The position numbers and the translations under genes are program-made. A DNA stretch of 64,000 nt from Sinosporangium siamense. Its GTDB lineage: Bacteria > Actinomycetota > Actinomycetes > Streptosporangiales > Streptosporangiaceae. The notes under the pieces are model-generated. The model had not been told where the DNA came from, ran no database searches, and was given only the letters and a program-made list of their open reading frames with translations. Shown here one piece after another: positions 43,899 to 53,146 of this stretch (position 1 is the first letter of the stretch; each line of letters starts with the position of its first letter). The stretch is from assembly GCF_016863435.1 (NCBI RefSeq), contig NZ_BOOW01000042.1:62001-126000 (forward strand), given 5' to 3'.

Positions 43899-46800
43899 CG
43901 TCGAGTAGGGGGCTCGAAATACCTCTTGGGCGCACCCTGACCGGGGGGACCGAGCGCGCCCGAAACGCGCAGCCAGTCGAAGACCGTGCCGAAGGCCTCC
44001 GGGTCTAGGTCGGCGAGCTGCGGGAGCACGCGGTGCCACTTGTCGTCGTCCAGAGCCGCCTTCACGTGCTCACGCGCGAGCGGGCGCAACGAGGCGTCGC
44101 CGGCGGCGGTCCGGTCTCCCAGCAGGGCCCGCGCCACTTTGGCGGCTATCGCCGGGACCAGCCACCCCCGTGCCCTGGCCTGGCTCATGATCTCCTCTGC
44201 GAAGGCGGCCGCACGCTGCGGGGCGAGTACGGCGAGCACGGCCAGGCGCTCGGAAAGATCGTCGGGGCCCGGGTCGCCCGTGTCCTCCGTACGGTCGAGG
44301 ATCTCTCCGGCACGCCGCCTGTCGAATCCTAGGTAGGCACGCGCGACCGTGGGAAGGAGCCGGCGCATCCACGGCTTTTCTTCACTCCAGACGAGCATGT
44401 CCTCCAGTAGCGGCAGCGCCTGGTCCGACCGCCTCGGACCGAGCCGCGCGGCGACCCTCGCCGCGACCATGATCCGGTATCCGCTCTCGTTGTCCTCCGC
44501 CCTGGCCATGCGCACGGCCCGGGTCGCCATCGCCGCCGCCCGGCGCGGATGGGCGTCGGCGATCGCCGACGACACCGTCGCCACGTCCTCGGCGGTGACG
44601 GTCATGCCTCCTCCGCCGTGGACCGGCCAGAAATCGGCGTTGTAAATCAGCTTCGCGAGCCTCTTGGCGTCGCCGGGGGACACCGCCGCGTATCCCACGG
44701 CGATCTCGGCCAGCAGCCGGCCTCCCCCGACGAGCCCCTCGGCCTCCGCCGGTCTGCCCATCCGGAGCAGAGCACGGACCAGATCCTCTCTGAAGTCGTC
44801 CCGCAGGCCGCGCCAGGGGAGTTCGTGGATGCGCTGTTCGGTCTCCAATGCGAGCGATCTGGCGAGTTCGGGGTCGACCAGCCTTGCCGCCGCCGCGATC
44901 CGCGCCAGGGAGGCCGCGGGGTCCCCGGTCTGTCGTGCTTTGTCGAGGGCCTGATGAGTGAGGGTGGTGAGCGCGTCGGCCGGTGCCCGCCCGCCGCGCG
45001 CTCCCCCTTCGATCAGCGCCGCGCAGGCGACGATCTCGCGGTGCCCCCAGCGGCGTGACCGGCGCTCCGACAGGACCACGTGACACGCGTCCTCGAAGGT
45101 GTGTGTGGCGGCGATCGCCGCGACCGCCATCTCGGCCAGGCGGTCCGACTCCACCGTGTAGATCTTCCGGGCGCACGACCTGGCGAGTTCGGCGCCTCGC
45201 TCGGGTGCGTGGCGCACGACCTCGACCGCCAGCCGCGTCCGCTGGGCGTCTTCCCGGAGCGGGGAGCCGCGTGTCCGCGCCCACTCCCCGGCCAGGTCGA
45301 GCACTCGTCGCGCGGCGGGCGGCAGACCGCCGAGAACCACGGCGGCGTTGTCGAGGACCTGGACCACAAACACCACCGACGCGGACAGCGTCTTCAGGTC
45401 GCGCAGGGAGTTGGCGGCTTCCCGTTCCAGTGACGCGCGGGCCTCGGCGGGATCGACGTGGAGGCGCAATGCCGCGACGTGGAGCGGGACGTTGTCCGCG
45501 CCCAGCCTCTCGGCATGCCTCCGGACCAGCTCCTCGCACTGTGCGGCCAGTGCGGAGACGTCGCCTGCCCTTCCGTGGCGCGCGAGTGTGCCGAGAATGC
45601 CGACCAGAACCCCGATGTCGGGCCAGAGCATCCATTCGAAGTCATCGAGTTTCACCAGATGCGAGGCGATCGCGGACACCAGCCGGTCCAGGCGGGCCTC
45701 GCCCCACGGTGTCTCCAGCAGGGCCGCCCAGACGGTGAGCGCCTGGTAGTGGGGGCTGGTACGCGCCGTCTCCTCGGCCCGGTCGTATTGCCCGGCCTCG
45801 ACCAGCGCGATCCCGTAGGCGGCGAGTTCCTCACGCGAGAGGAACGCGGCGAGTTCCGCCGCGTGCGCGAAGAACCCCAGCCGCACCCACAGGGCGGCCA
45901 GCTCACCGGGGAAGTCCTTTCCGCGTCGCCGCAGCCGCGACCGTTCCGCCGCGAGGACGGCGAGCCGGGCCAGGTCGTCCGCCTCGGCAGCCGCCCGCCG
46001 GGCCGCCTCGATCTCGGTGAAGGCCGACGCGTCGCTGCCGAATCGCCGCAACATCCTGTCGTGGCGGCGCCAGTCGCCGGCCAGGTCCGCCAGCAGGCCG
46101 GTCTCCCGCGTCGAGGCCAGAAGCCGGGCGTAGGGCGCGAACAGGTAGGCGGGGGTGTGCTCCGGCCACCCGAGGTCGCGGTGGCGGGCGGCCCAGGCGT
46201 GCAGGCGGGCGCGGTAGGCGGGCAGTTCGCGGGCGAGCGTCGCCTCGGCGGTGTCGCGCAGCGTCTCGTGGGCGAACAGGTAGACGTGCCCGGTGTCGTG
46301 GGTCCGCGAGGTGAGGCTGCGGCCGAAGACGCTGTCGATGTGCCAGTGGACCTCGTGGTGGCGGCGGCCGGTCAGGTCCACCAGGTCGGCTACGGTGAGA
46401 CCGCCTCCGGCGGCGGTGATGCAGGCGACGACCTCGTAGTTGCCGGGGTCGGACCGCAGCAGGTCCTTGAGCTCCTCGCCCGCCCGGAGTTCCAGGTCGC
46501 GTGCGTAGCCGGACCGGGTAAGCACGAGCGGCCGGGTGCGGCGCAGCGGGTGGTCGCCCGGCACGTCGCCTGGGATGCCGGGCGCGGGACGGCTCAGCAC
46601 CAGGACACGCAGGTTGTCCGGCGGGCGTTCCGGCAGCAGCGAGGCGATACTGGGCGTGCCGCCCCTGTCCTCGTCCAGGCCGTCGACCACCATCAGCAGC
46701 CGCTCACCCCGCTGGGCGCAGCGCGCCGCGGCCTCGGTGACCAGATACGGCAAGGGGTTGGCCGCGGCGGAGGCGGGAGTGGCGGGGCGTTCGGCGACGG

Positions 46801-47899
46801 CGGCGAGTTGCCGCACCATCGCCTGGGTGTAGGCGGCGGCGTCGGACTGGCCGGCCAGGCGGGCGGTGACGAAGAACGACACGGCCCGCACCCCCTCGGG
46901 TGGCGAGGCGGCGAACGTGGCGGCCAGCGCTGTCTTGCCCGCCCACGGCTTGGCCTGCATCCACAGATAGGGTTCCGCGCCGGCGCAGAACTCGGTGAGC
47001 CGGTCAAGCTCGCCGGCCCGGCCGAACAGATGCTCGGGCGCGATGGAGGCTACGTAGGCCCGGTGGCTCGCCAGTTCCTCCGACCGCGCGGGCACGGGCA
47101 GCACGTCGGGCAGATCGTCGAGCCGGGGCGGCAGGCCTGCCGCGTCACGAAAGGCCGCGTCTCCGAAGACCGCGTCACGAAAGACTGCGTCTCGGAAGGC
47201 CGCTTCACGAGAAGCCGCGTCGTGAACGGACTCCTCGCGGGAAGCCGCGTCATGAGAAGGCGTGTCGTTAAAGGTCGCCTCGGCTGTGCCGTACAGCGCG
47301 TCGAGGCGGCTCGCGGCGAGCCTGCCGGTGCCCTCGGCGGCGTGGTTGTCGATCACCACGGCGATGAGCATCCCGCCGCTGAACACCGGCGCGCCCGACA
47401 TGCCCTCCCACGCCGACCGCCCGGGGTCGGGGTCGCGCTCGGGCGGTGCGGCGACGGTGATCTCCAGGGTGCCGCTGCGCCGGTTGGACAACACCGGCGC
47501 GGTCCCCACCAGGTGCAGCATGTCGCGATAGGTGCTCCCGCCCTCGTCGCGGAACTTGAAACGCGGGAAGCCGAGCCCGCTGCACGACACGACGGCGTCG
47601 CGCGCGGAGACACGGCCGAAGCGCACCGCGGGCAGCCCGTCGGCGCGCTCGACCCTCAGCAGCGCGAGGTCGCGGCTCTCAGCCACGGAGTACGGCACAG
47701 CGGGCGCCGTCCACTCGCCCGGAGTGTCGGCGTTGCACCGCACCCGCACCCGGGCGGCCCCCGCGACGACGTGCGCGGCGGTCAGGACGGTGGTGGCGGT
47801 GAGCCGATATCCCGACCCGCGTGCTCCCGCGCCGCCGGGCAGGTCGACGATGACCTCGACGGCGCGTGTGACGTCGAGGCCGTCAGCGTTCCCGCTCAT
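43880..47899 (-). CDS. Trypsin-like protease fused to STAND ATPase (conflict-system effector/sensor)
   Basis: A 1339-residue protein. Residues 12-200 are a trypsin-fold protease with His43 (TAAHVV), Asp77 (SRDLALL) and Ser168 (GMSGAPVF). A repetitive linker (about 213-254) repeats a (R)DAxF unit. From about 290 a STAND/NACHT-like ATPase begins: HLFGRAGELDRL, degenerate Walker A AKPWAGKT (316-323) and Walker B LLMVVDGLDED. About 800 residues of helical repeats follow. It overlaps the trypco2 gene by 17 nt. Such proteins are thought to be NLR-like sensors that release protease activity on infection. It carries no signal peptide, so it acts in the cytosol. Function is inferred from architecture. 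Confidence 0.88.
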   Translation of the reverse strand: MSGNADGLDVTRAVEVIVDLPGGAGARGSGYRLTATTVLTAAHVVAGAARVRVRCNADTPGEWTAPAVPYSVAESRDLALLRVERADGLPAVRFGRVSARDAVVSCSGLGFPRFKFRDEGGSTYRDMLHLVGTAPVLSNRRSGTLEITVAAPPERDPDPGRSAWEGMSGAPVFSGGMLIAVVIDNHAAEGTGRLAASRLDALYGTAEATFNDTPSHDAASREESVHDAASREAAFRDAVFRDAVFGDAAFRDAAGLPPRLDDLPDVLPVPARSEELASHRAYVASIAPEHLFGRAGELDRLTEFCAGAEPYLWMQAKPWAGKTALAATFAASPPEGVRAVSFFVTARLAGQSDAAAYTQAMVRQLAAVAERPATPASAAANPLPYLVTEAAARCAQRGERLLMVVDGLDEDRGGTPSIASLLPERPPDNLRVLVLSRPAPGIPGDVPGDHPLRRTRPLVLTRSGYARDLELRAGEELKDLLRSDPGNYEVVACITAAGGGLTVADLVDLTGRRHHEVHWHIDSVFGRSLTSRTHDTGHVYLFAHETLRDTAEATLARELPAYRARLHAWAARHRDLGWPEHTPAYLFAPYARLLASTRETGLLADLAGDWRRHDRMLRRFGSDASAFTEIEAARRAAAEADDLARLAVLAAERSRLRRRGKDFPGELAALWVRLGFFAHAAELAAFLSREELAAYGIALVEAGQYDRAEETARTSPHYQALTVWAALLETPWGEARLDRLVSAIASHLVKLDDFEWMLWPDIGVLVGILGTLARHGRAGDVSALAAQCEELVRRHAERLGADNVPLHVAALRLHVDPAEARASLEREAANSLRDLKTLSASVVFVVQVLDNAAVVLGGLPPAARRVLDLAGEWARTRGSPLREDAQRTRLAVEVVRHAPERGAELARSCARKIYTVESDRLAEMAVAAIAATHTFEDACHVVLSERRSRRWGHREIVACAALIEGGARGGRAPADALTTLTHQALDKARQTGDPAASLARIAAAARLVDPELARSLALETEQRIHELPWRGLRDDFREDLVRALLRMGRPAEAEGLVGGGRLLAEIAVGYAAVSPGDAKRLAKLIYNADFWPVHGGGGMTVTAEDVATVSSAIADAHPRRAAAMATRAVRMARAEDNESGYRIMVAARVAARLGPRRSDQALPLLEDMLVWSEEKPWMRRLLPTVARAYLGFDRRRAGEILDRTEDTGDPGPDDLSERLAVLAVLAPQRAAAFAEEIMSQARARGWLVPAIAAKVARALLGDRTAAGDASLRPLAREHVKAALDDDKWHRVLPQLADLDPEAFGTVFDWLRVSGALGPPGQGAPKRYFEPPTRRHDPWR

Positions 47900-48182
47900 C
47901 GGCCCGCCCCGCGACCTCCGGTCGGCGGCCGGTCGAGGCGAGCCTAGGCTCCAGGGTCAGCATGACGCGCTGGGTCCGCACGTCGCCCAGCTTGCCCTCG
48001 GCGTTGGCCTCCACCACCCAGAACTTGACCTTCGCGCCGGCCTTGGCCTCGCGGGTCACCGCGACAGTGACCTCCACCTCGACGGGGCCGACCTCGAACC
48101 GCAGGTCCTTGCCCTCGCCCTCGGCGATCGCCTCCTCCAGCTCCTGCCGCAGGCCGCGGATCACCTCGGATAGTTCGATCAA
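47883..48182 (-). CDS. Trypco2-family protein (trypsin-co-occurring domain)
   Basis: A 99-residue protein. The TTG start (48182-48180) overlaps a TGA of the upstream repeat frame (TTGA). IELSEVIRGLRQELEEAIAEG is an amphipathic helix, followed by the beta-rich LRFEVGPVEVEVTVAVTREA, AKVKFWVVEANAEGK and TQRVMLTLEP. This fits the trypco2 family found next to trypsin-like proteases in bacterial conflict systems. Its position between the CHAT and trypsin-STAND genes strengthens the call. It is thought to be an adaptor or protease partner; no enzymatic residues are seen. Confidence 0.82.
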   Translation of the reverse strand: MIELSEVIRGLRQELEEAIAEGEGKDLRFEVGPVEVEVTVAVTREAKAGAKVKFWVVEANAEGKLGDVRTQRVMLTLEPRLASTGRRPEVAGRADERER

Positions 48183-48364
48183 CGGCGTTCCCTCTCCCTT
48201 GTTTCATCGACGCTGCGCCTCGCCTCATCGACCCTGCGCCCTGCTTCATCGACCCTGCGCACTGCTTCATCGACACTGTGCCTTGCTTCATCGACGCGGT
48301 GCCTTGTTCCATCGACGCTGTGTCTTGCTTCATCGACGCCCGCAGGGGCGCGAGGGTTGTCCGG
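48179..48364 (-). other. In-frame heptad-repeat extension beyond the CHAT stop codon
   Basis: Reading on in the CHAT frame past its TGA gives 61 sense codons: PDNPRAPAG, then about seven copies of a VDEARHS-like heptad, then ETREREGRR-like sequence and a TGA at 48179-48181 that overlaps the trypco2 start. Val at position a and Ala at d make an ideal short coiled coil. There is no start codon in this frame. It can be made only by read-through of the CHAT stop, or it is a former C-terminus cut off by a new stop. Confidence 0.5.
48205..48351. repeat. Seven tandem 21-bp repeats
   Basis: Units beginning CATCGAC start at 48205, 48226, 48247, 48268, 48289, 48310 and 48331, exactly 21 bp apart, with a TGCGCCTTGCTT-like second half. 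Because 21 is a multiple of three, the frame is kept. The repeat lies between the CHAT and trypco2 genes. Confidence 0.92.
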
Positions 48365-51300
48365 TCACGGCCCGATGTGCAGGTGGGCCGCCCACAGCTC
48401 GGGCCGGTCGGGGTGGCGTTCGCGCAGCGACCGCGTGGCGTGGTGCAGCGCCTGGCCGCTGCGGGCGGTGTCGGGCGGGGCCTGGCCGCCGCCGGTGAGG
48501 TCGCGGTAGACCTCGGCCGCCACATCGGCGGCGGCGTCGCCGTCGATCGGCCACATGGTGGCGATGACATGGCGGAAACCCGCGAGCTGGAACGCCCACG
48601 GGAGATGCAGGGCATCGTCGGCCTGCGGCACGAGCAGCTCCCTCATCCGGCACGCTGACAGGTAGGCGAGCTCCGCCTCCACCGGGCGCAACCGCGACAA
48701 CTCGGCGACCGTCAGCGGATGCGCGGCGTGGTCGTGGAGTAGCAGTGTGCCACCTACCGGGTCCTTCCGCGAGTCCGCCGCGTGACAGGCGAAATGCGCC
48801 ACGGAATGTGTCGCGAGGGCCGCGAGCACGGCCTCGCGGGTGGCGTCCTCGTCGTGCAGGACCGTCGCGCCCGGCAGCTCCCCGGCGACCGCCTGCGCCT
48901 CCCGCCCGGCGTCCGGCAGCGGGGCCGCGCCGGGGGTGCGGCTCATCGCCACCACCAGAGCCGGCCCCGTGGCCGGGGCGCGTTCGCGGGCACGGGCGAG
49001 TGCCGGCAGGGTCGCGGTGTAGGAGCAGACGGTCCTGTCGGAGAGGTAGACGCCAAGATCCCGCCGCCCGGCGGCGTGCAGGGGCAGCGAGGCCGCGATG
49101 CCGAGCGGGCACCACCACAGGCGTGCTCCGTCCCAGCCCGCCCGGTCGAGGATGGTGAGCACCGGTTCGACGACCTCGTTCCAGAGCCATCCGAGCACGA
49201 CAGTCACCTCTTGGCGCGCGTACAGGCGGTCCCGTTCCCGGTTGGCGGGGTCGGTCAGCGTCGCGAGGGCGCCGCGCAGCAGTTCCACCTTCCGGCGGGC
49301 CGCGAGCTCGGTGAGCCCGGGCAGCGGCAGCGTGTGCACCGGGCGGTGCGGGTCGCCGGTGTGGACCAGGGCCAGCCCGCCGCGCGGCGTGGCGGTGACC
49401 GTGGCCACCGGGCCGTCCTCAGCGACCGGTGTCCCGGCCTGCGGATCCTCGGCCGCCGCCTTGGCGATGAGCCCGCCGCGCGCCCGATCCAGCAGCTCGA
49501 CGGCGCGTCCGGGCCGGCCCGCCTCCGCCTCGGCCGCGGCAAGATCCACCGCGACGCGCCGCACGTTCCCGAAGATCTGCACGCGCTCGCCGGGGGGCAG
49601 CCCGTCGGGCGCGAGGTACGGCAGAAGCCCGGCGGCGACCGTGAAGGCCGCGGTCGCGGCCTGCGCGTCGCCAGCCAGGCCGGCGATCCCGGCCTGGCTC
49701 AGGTGGATCGTGATCCGGTCCCTGATCGCAGTGCCCTCCAGCGCCTCGGCGTCGGCGACGACCCGCCGGGCCCGGGCCAGGTCGCGCCGGGCGCCGGTAA
49801 GGGTGAACCTGGCCGCGAGGGCCGATCCGAGGCTGAGCAGGTGCCGCACGCGGGTGGCGGGGTCAGGCGAGTCCGGAGGCGTCGCGGTCGCCTCCTCCCC
49901 GAGGGCGATCGCCTGCTCCAGGTCCGCGCGCCGCCCCGCCAGCTCGAACCGGGCGTGCACCATGGTGCCGAGGTCGCCGGCCACGGCGAGGCGGTCGGCG
50001 TGGTCGCGCGGGGTGAGCTCCAGGGCGCGCTCCGCCTGCACGATCGCGCGGTCCAGGTCGCAGAGGTCGCCGCGGGCCCGGTAGCGGGACTGCAGCGCGC
50101 GTGCGAGATCGTGCAGGCGTCGCGGCCGGTGCGGGTCTCCGGCGGGGCTGTGCCGTACGGCCTGCTCGGCCAGCGTGAGCGCGCGGTCCAGCGCGTGCGG
50201 GTCGCCGGTGCGCAGGTGCCACTCGTGCCGGGCCTTGGCGGCCTCGGCCAGGGCTCTGGAGCGCAGGGGTGGAGCATCGGCGGAGCTCTCCTTGGCCAGC
50301 GTCTCGCCGACCTCGGCCGCGCGGCGCAGGTCGTCGAGCACGCCGGTGCGGTGGTGCCGTGTGCGCAGCAGGGAGCAGAGCACTCGCAGGTAGTAGGTTC
50401 TCGCCGGCACGCGGCGGGAGAGCGCCTGTTCGGTCAGGGCCGTGGCGCGGTCGAGGGAGGCGAGGTCGCCGATCCGCTGGTGGCGTTTGCGCAGGGCGCT
50501 CAGGAGGCCGGGCAGGATGCCCGCCCAGTCGTGGTGGCCGAGCAGGCTCTCCTTCATGTCGATGAGCCGGTCCAGCGCGTCGGCGTCGCCCAGGGCTCGG
50601 TGCCGGGCGGTCAGCAGGTTTCCCAGGGTGCGGGCGGCCGACAGGTGCGCGGGCTCGTCCGGCCGGGTGGCCGCAAGGGCCCGCTCCCCGGCCGCGATCG
50701 CGCGGTCCAGGGCGCTCTTGTCGCCGGTCTGGTCGAACCACAGGCCGAAGTGGTGGGCGAACCCCGTCAGGGCCGTCGCCAGGGCGGGGTCGCCGGGGGC
50801 GCACTCGGCGAGCGCCCGATCGCTCGCGACGGTGGCCGCGCGCAGGCTGTTCAGGTCGCGCGAGACGGTGAAGCGTTTGGCCAGCAGGGCGGCGAGTCTC
50901 GCGGAGGACTCGGCGCGGCCGGGCGGGGCGAGGTCGAGGCTCGCCCGTCTGGCCTCGATCGCGTCGTCGAGGTCCGGGGGGCGGCCTGCGTGGTCGAACC
51001 GTACCTCGAACGCCGCCGACAGGAGCGCCAGCCGGTGGTGGAGCTGCTCGTGCCCGCCGGGGGTGGCGGCGACGAGGCGGCGGCAGGCGGCGACGGCCCG
51101 GCCGGGGTCGCGGGCGGAGCGCACGATTCCGGGCAGCAGGTGGGCTGCGCGGTCGGCGAGGTCGGGGAGCAGTTCGTCGGGCAGCGGGCCCTTGCCGCGC
51201 ATGAAGCACGGCGTGAGGTGGGCGATCGCCATGTACAGGGAGGAGCCGTCGGAGGGATTTTCGGCGAGCTGGTGGAACCAGCCGTACATCCCGGCGGCGT

Positions 51301-51472
51301 GGGCGGCGTCCAGCCGTATGGCGGGGGAGGTGTTGTAGGCGCCCTCGCGCAGGGCCTCGTCGAGGGTGAGGGCGTGTTGCAGCACGCCGGGTTTCGTCAC
51401 GTGAGAGACCTCGCGGTCGGCGAGCACGCGCTTGACGCATTGCTGCACGATCCGCAGCGAGCGGTCGCTCAT
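48365..51472 (-). CDS. TPR-CHAT protease (caspase-like)
   Basis: A 1035-residue protein from ATG 51472 with GGGAG 7 nt upstream. Residues about 150-720 are TPR-like helical repeats with a recurring (L)DRAIxxxERAL pattern. The C-terminal CHAT caspase-like domain (about 750-1035) has the catalytic His897 in HFACHAADS and Cys941 in AYLSACRM. It is first in the operon with trypco2 and trypsin-STAND genes. CHAT-TPR proteins act as peptidases in bacterial immunity and are kept inactive until triggered. Both proteases here may form one cascade. No signal peptide. Family secure, role inferred. Confidence 0.92.
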   Translation of the reverse strand: MSDRSLRIVQQCVKRVLADREVSHVTKPGVLQHALTLDEALREGAYNTSPAIRLDAAHAAGMYGWFHQLAENPSDGSSLYMAIAHLTPCFMRGKGPLPDELLPDLADRAAHLLPGIVRSARDPGRAVAACRRLVAATPGGHEQLHHRLALLSAAFEVRFDHAGRPPDLDDAIEARRASLDLAPPGRAESSARLAALLAKRFTVSRDLNSLRAATVASDRALAECAPGDPALATALTGFAHHFGLWFDQTGDKSALDRAIAAGERALAATRPDEPAHLSAARTLGNLLTARHRALGDADALDRLIDMKESLLGHHDWAGILPGLLSALRKRHQRIGDLASLDRATALTEQALSRRVPARTYYLRVLCSLLRTRHHRTGVLDDLRRAAEVGETLAKESSADAPPLRSRALAEAAKARHEWHLRTGDPHALDRALTLAEQAVRHSPAGDPHRPRRLHDLARALQSRYRARGDLCDLDRAIVQAERALELTPRDHADRLAVAGDLGTMVHARFELAGRRADLEQAIALGEEATATPPDSPDPATRVRHLLSLGSALAARFTLTGARRDLARARRVVADAEALEGTAIRDRITIHLSQAGIAGLAGDAQAATAAFTVAAGLLPYLAPDGLPPGERVQIFGNVRRVAVDLAAAEAEAGRPGRAVELLDRARGGLIAKAAAEDPQAGTPVAEDGPVATVTATPRGGLALVHTGDPHRPVHTLPLPGLTELAARRKVELLRGALATLTDPANRERDRLYARQEVTVVLGWLWNEVVEPVLTILDRAGWDGARLWWCPLGIAASLPLHAAGRRDLGVYLSDRTVCSYTATLPALARARERAPATGPALVVAMSRTPGAAPLPDAGREAQAVAGELPGATVLHDEDATREAVLAALATHSVAHFACHAADSRKDPVGGTLLLHDHAAHPLTVAELSRLRPVEAELAYLSACRMRELLVPQADDALHLPWAFQLAGFRHVIATMWPIDGDAAADVAAEVYRDLTGGGQAPPDTARSGQALHHATRSLRERHPDRPELWAAHLHIGP

Positions 51473-51750
51473 CGGTGGTCTCCCGGGGAGCAGTGCAATG
51501 GTAGATCAGGTCCGAAACCGGATGAAAATCCGGAAAACGCCGTGGGCTTTGATAGGGGACATCCCCTAGGTGGGTTAGGGGTTGTTGGAGGTGCGTCGGG
51601 GGTCATATACACGGGTTTATCACCTTGTAGTCAGTGGGTGGAACAGTGCACCGCCGACCGGGGAAAGGCGGCCCCCGCCCGCCCGGAAATCGGCTTCGCC
51701 TCGCGGGGTGAAGAGTCAGGCGTCCACAAGCGACCTGCGGAGGAGTTCAG
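51473..51750. promoter_or_regulatory. Divergent promoter region with TAGGGG/CCCCTA motifs
   Basis: 278 bases between the CHAT operon and the DUF5988 gene. At 51551-51580 a cluster reads TAGGGGACATCCCCTAGG followed by TTAGGGG: an inverted pair AGGGG/CCCCT and a direct repeat of TAGGGG. It may be the binding site of the neighbouring SARP or another regulator. Confidence 0.5.
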
Positions 51751-51966
51751 GTGAATTCGACGCGCGAGGAAGACGAAGGCATCGTCGTCATCTTGGAGGG
51801 CGGGCCCGCCGATCTTCCCGGAACACTGCGCGTTCGCGCGCGTGAGATCGGCGACGGCAAGATAAAGATCCCGAGAAACGGGGGGTATGAGCATTTCGAG
51901 CGGGCGGACGACTCCACAGGACCCCTGTCTTACCGCTGGACGCGCCGCACCAAGATAGCCGAGTGA
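51751..51966 (+). CDS. DUF5988-family small protein
   Basis: A 71-residue protein with GAGG-containing sequence and a GTG start. It contains GIVVILEGGPADLPGTLRV, KIKIPRNGGYEHFER and YRWTRRTKIAE, the conserved pattern of DUF5988. These proteins are found next to SARP/LuxR regulators in actinomycete secondary-metabolite regions. Their function is unknown. A SARP gene starts 195 nt downstream. Confidence 0.8.
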   Translation: MNSTREEDEGIVVILEGGPADLPGTLRVRAREIGDGKIKIPRNGGYEHFERADDSTGPLSYRWTRRTKIAE

Positions 51967-52161
51967 TTCTCTTACCGGAGAATGTTCCGGGCGGTGCCGA
52001 TCACCTGCTCATTCACCTCCGCGGACCCCAGGAATAAACATAGGGGTGGACTCCCGGAAACGCTCAGATACAGCATTGAGTGTGGGGCGGGATTCCGCAG
52101 GGGGGTTCACCGGGTTTCTTCTGTTGAATCGCGGATCCGCTTCCGGCGAGGGGAGCGTGTG

Positions 52162-52941
52162 ATGAGATATGAGATCCTCGGCCCGTTGCGGGTCGCGGAC
52201 GGCGCCGGGCGGTCCGAGATCAGCGCTCCCAAGATCGAGACGGTGCTGGCGGTCCTGCTGGTCCGCGCCGACCGTGTGGTCACGCCCGAGACACTGACGA
52301 CCGAGCTCTGGGGCGACCGGCTGCCCCGCCGCGCGACCGCGTGCCTGCACGTCTACATGTCCCAGCTCCGCAAGTTCCTGCACCGGCACCGGCCGGACCG
52401 CGCGGAGTCTCCCGTGGCCACCCAGCCGCCCGGCTATGTGCTGCGGCTGGGCGCCGACGAACTCGACTCCGGCATCTTCCTGCGCCTGCTGGACGAGGGG
52501 CGCGGGCTGCTCCGCGGCCGGCGCCACGCCGAGGCGTGCACCCGGCTGGAGTCCGCGCTCGCCCTCTGGCGCGGCCCCGTGCTCGGCGACCTGCGTAAAG
52601 GGCCGATCCTCGACGGCTTCGCCGCCTGGTTGCGGGAGGCACGACTGGAGTGCCTCGAACTGCTCTCCGAGGCGCAGCTCACCCTCGGCAGGCACCGGGA
52701 GATCGTGGAGCGGATGCACGTGCTGATCGGGGAGAACCCCTATCGCGAGGAGTATTACCGGCAGCTGATGCTCGCGTTGTTCCGCTCGGAGCGGCCGGAG
52801 GACGCGCTCCGCGTCTACCGGGCCGCTCGCAGGGTGCTCAAGGAGGACCTCGGCGTCGAGCCGAGCCGCCCGCTGCGGGACCTGCACCACGCCATCCTGG
52901 CGGCCGGGGAACCTCGCCGCCTTTACGCCCCGGCGAGCTGA
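52162..52941 (+). CDS. SARP-family transcriptional activator (stand-alone BTAD)
   Basis: A 259-residue regulator from ATG 52162 (GAGGGGAG upstream). Winged helix: MRYEILGPLRVADGAG, IETVLAVLLVRADRVVTPETL, TTELWGDRLPRRATACLHVY. BTAD: FLRLLDEGRGLLRGRRH to DLGVEPSRPLRDLHHAIL. This is the size of classical pathway-specific SARP activators (ActII-ORF4 type). No biosynthetic genes are nearby; the DUF5988 gene is the only obvious partner. It may also act on the divergent CHAT operon promoter. Confidence 0.93.
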   Translation: MRYEILGPLRVADGAGRSEISAPKIETVLAVLLVRADRVVTPETLTTELWGDRLPRRATACLHVYMSQLRKFLHRHRPDRAESPVATQPPGYVLRLGADELDSGIFLRLLDEGRGLLRGRRHAEACTRLESALALWRGPVLGDLRKGPILDGFAAWLREARLECLELLSEAQLTLGRHREIVERMHVLIGENPYREEYYRQLMLALFRSERPEDALRVYRAARRVLKEDLGVEPSRPLRDLHHAILAAGEPRRLYAPAS

Positions 52942-53146
52942 CCGGACGTTCGCTCAAGGGGGCGGCTGCCGGTGCTTCGCCGTACGGCGCGGTTTTTGGG
53001 CAGGTCGTGCGGCGGGCGGAGATCTGGGAGTTTCCTGTGGAACGGCCGGGGAGCCCGGGGTGCCGCCCAAGTGATGGGGCCCGGCTCACAGAGAACTCAC
53101 AGGAGCGCTCAGAACCCCTCCAACCTGCCGCCCCACTCTGGGACGC

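Noticed and set aside
48205-48351. 21-bp repeats as a CRISPR array
   Set aside because: The units are contiguous with no spacers and no cas genes are nearby; it is a minisatellite.
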